From positions 1-13,267 of the forward strand of contig DIXT01000016.1 of assembly GCA_002436085.1 (NCBI GenBank): a stretch of DNA of 13,267 bases, written 5' to 3'. Source of the stretch: Anaerolineaceae bacterium UBA6073 (GTDB taxonomy: Bacteria; Chloroflexota; Anaerolineae; Anaerolineales; Anaerolineaceae). Below are positions 13,207 through 13,267 of this stretch, piece after piece. Each line of letters begins with the position of its first letter. Position 1 is the stretch's first letter. Position numbers and translations under genes: made by a program. The notes beneath the pieces were generated by a model. It was not told where the DNA came from and made no database searches. It worked only from the letters and a program-made list of their open reading frames with translations.

Positions 13207-13231
13207 CCAGCTTGTCATGCTGAGCCGCAGG

Positions 13232-13266
13232 CGAAGCATCTGTTCAGCAAAAGGACAGATCCTTCG
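13232..13266. repeat. Further hairpin repeat, cut by the window end
   Basis: CGAAGCATCTGT (13232-13243) and ACAGATCCTTCG (13255-13266) pair at 11 of 12 positions around an 11-nt loop. The preceding TTGTCATGCTGAGC resembles a repeat motif I associate with many environmental bacterial genomes. The element probably continues beyond 13267. Confidence 0.6.
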
Positions 13267-13267
13267 T

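Overview
This 13.3-kb window is bacterial chromosomal DNA. It has GC-rich coding regions, Shine-Dalgarno starts, sigma-70-like promoters and intrinsic terminators. The gene mix and the REP-like intergenic repeats are compatible with an environmental Chloroflexota (Anaerolineae-type) genome. That placement is an inference from general resemblance; there is no rRNA or other marker here to prove it.

Layout. At 1-272 lies an isolated tRNA-Phe(GAA) on the minus strand, with its own consensus promoter and a palindromic terminator. At 450-2117 is a membrane-anchored M20 metallopeptidase with an unusual acidic tail, closed by a strong terminator. At 2167-3550 there is no gene: about 1.4 kb is packed with repeats, including a 51-bp tandem palindrome array, a 206-bp direct repeat and several hairpin elements. 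At 3580-5669 a membrane-anchored HEFTH zinc metalloprotease is followed 14 nt later by a HAD phosphatase. An MFS exporter (5708-7021) converges on this pair and has a clear promoter. At 7100-7850 is a second gene-free stretch with a ~240-bp tandem repeat made of two alternating hairpins. From 7890 to 13077 six plus-strand genes follow: a PlsC-like acyltransferase, a CbpA-type DnaJ protein, a LOG-family nucleotide phosphoribohydrolase, a pyrimidine 5'-nucleotidase overlapping it by 4 nt, an S41 C-terminal processing protease and a YugP-type membrane zinc protease. A terminator closes this block, and the window ends in more repeats.

How the genes fit together. The LOG protein and the nucleotidase are translationally coupled and probably both act on nucleoside monophosphates (salvage or house-cleaning). 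Four of the ten proteins are peptidases, and all four have N-terminal membrane anchors. S41 and YugP are adjacent and may form an envelope proteolysis unit. The rest looks like housekeeping.

The most unusual content is in the gene-free stretches. One family of hairpin elements keeps the same outer motif while its stem bases change in compensating pairs, which suggests that the folded form is what is maintained. I see no phage, CRISPR, toxin-antitoxin or defence genes and no transposase.
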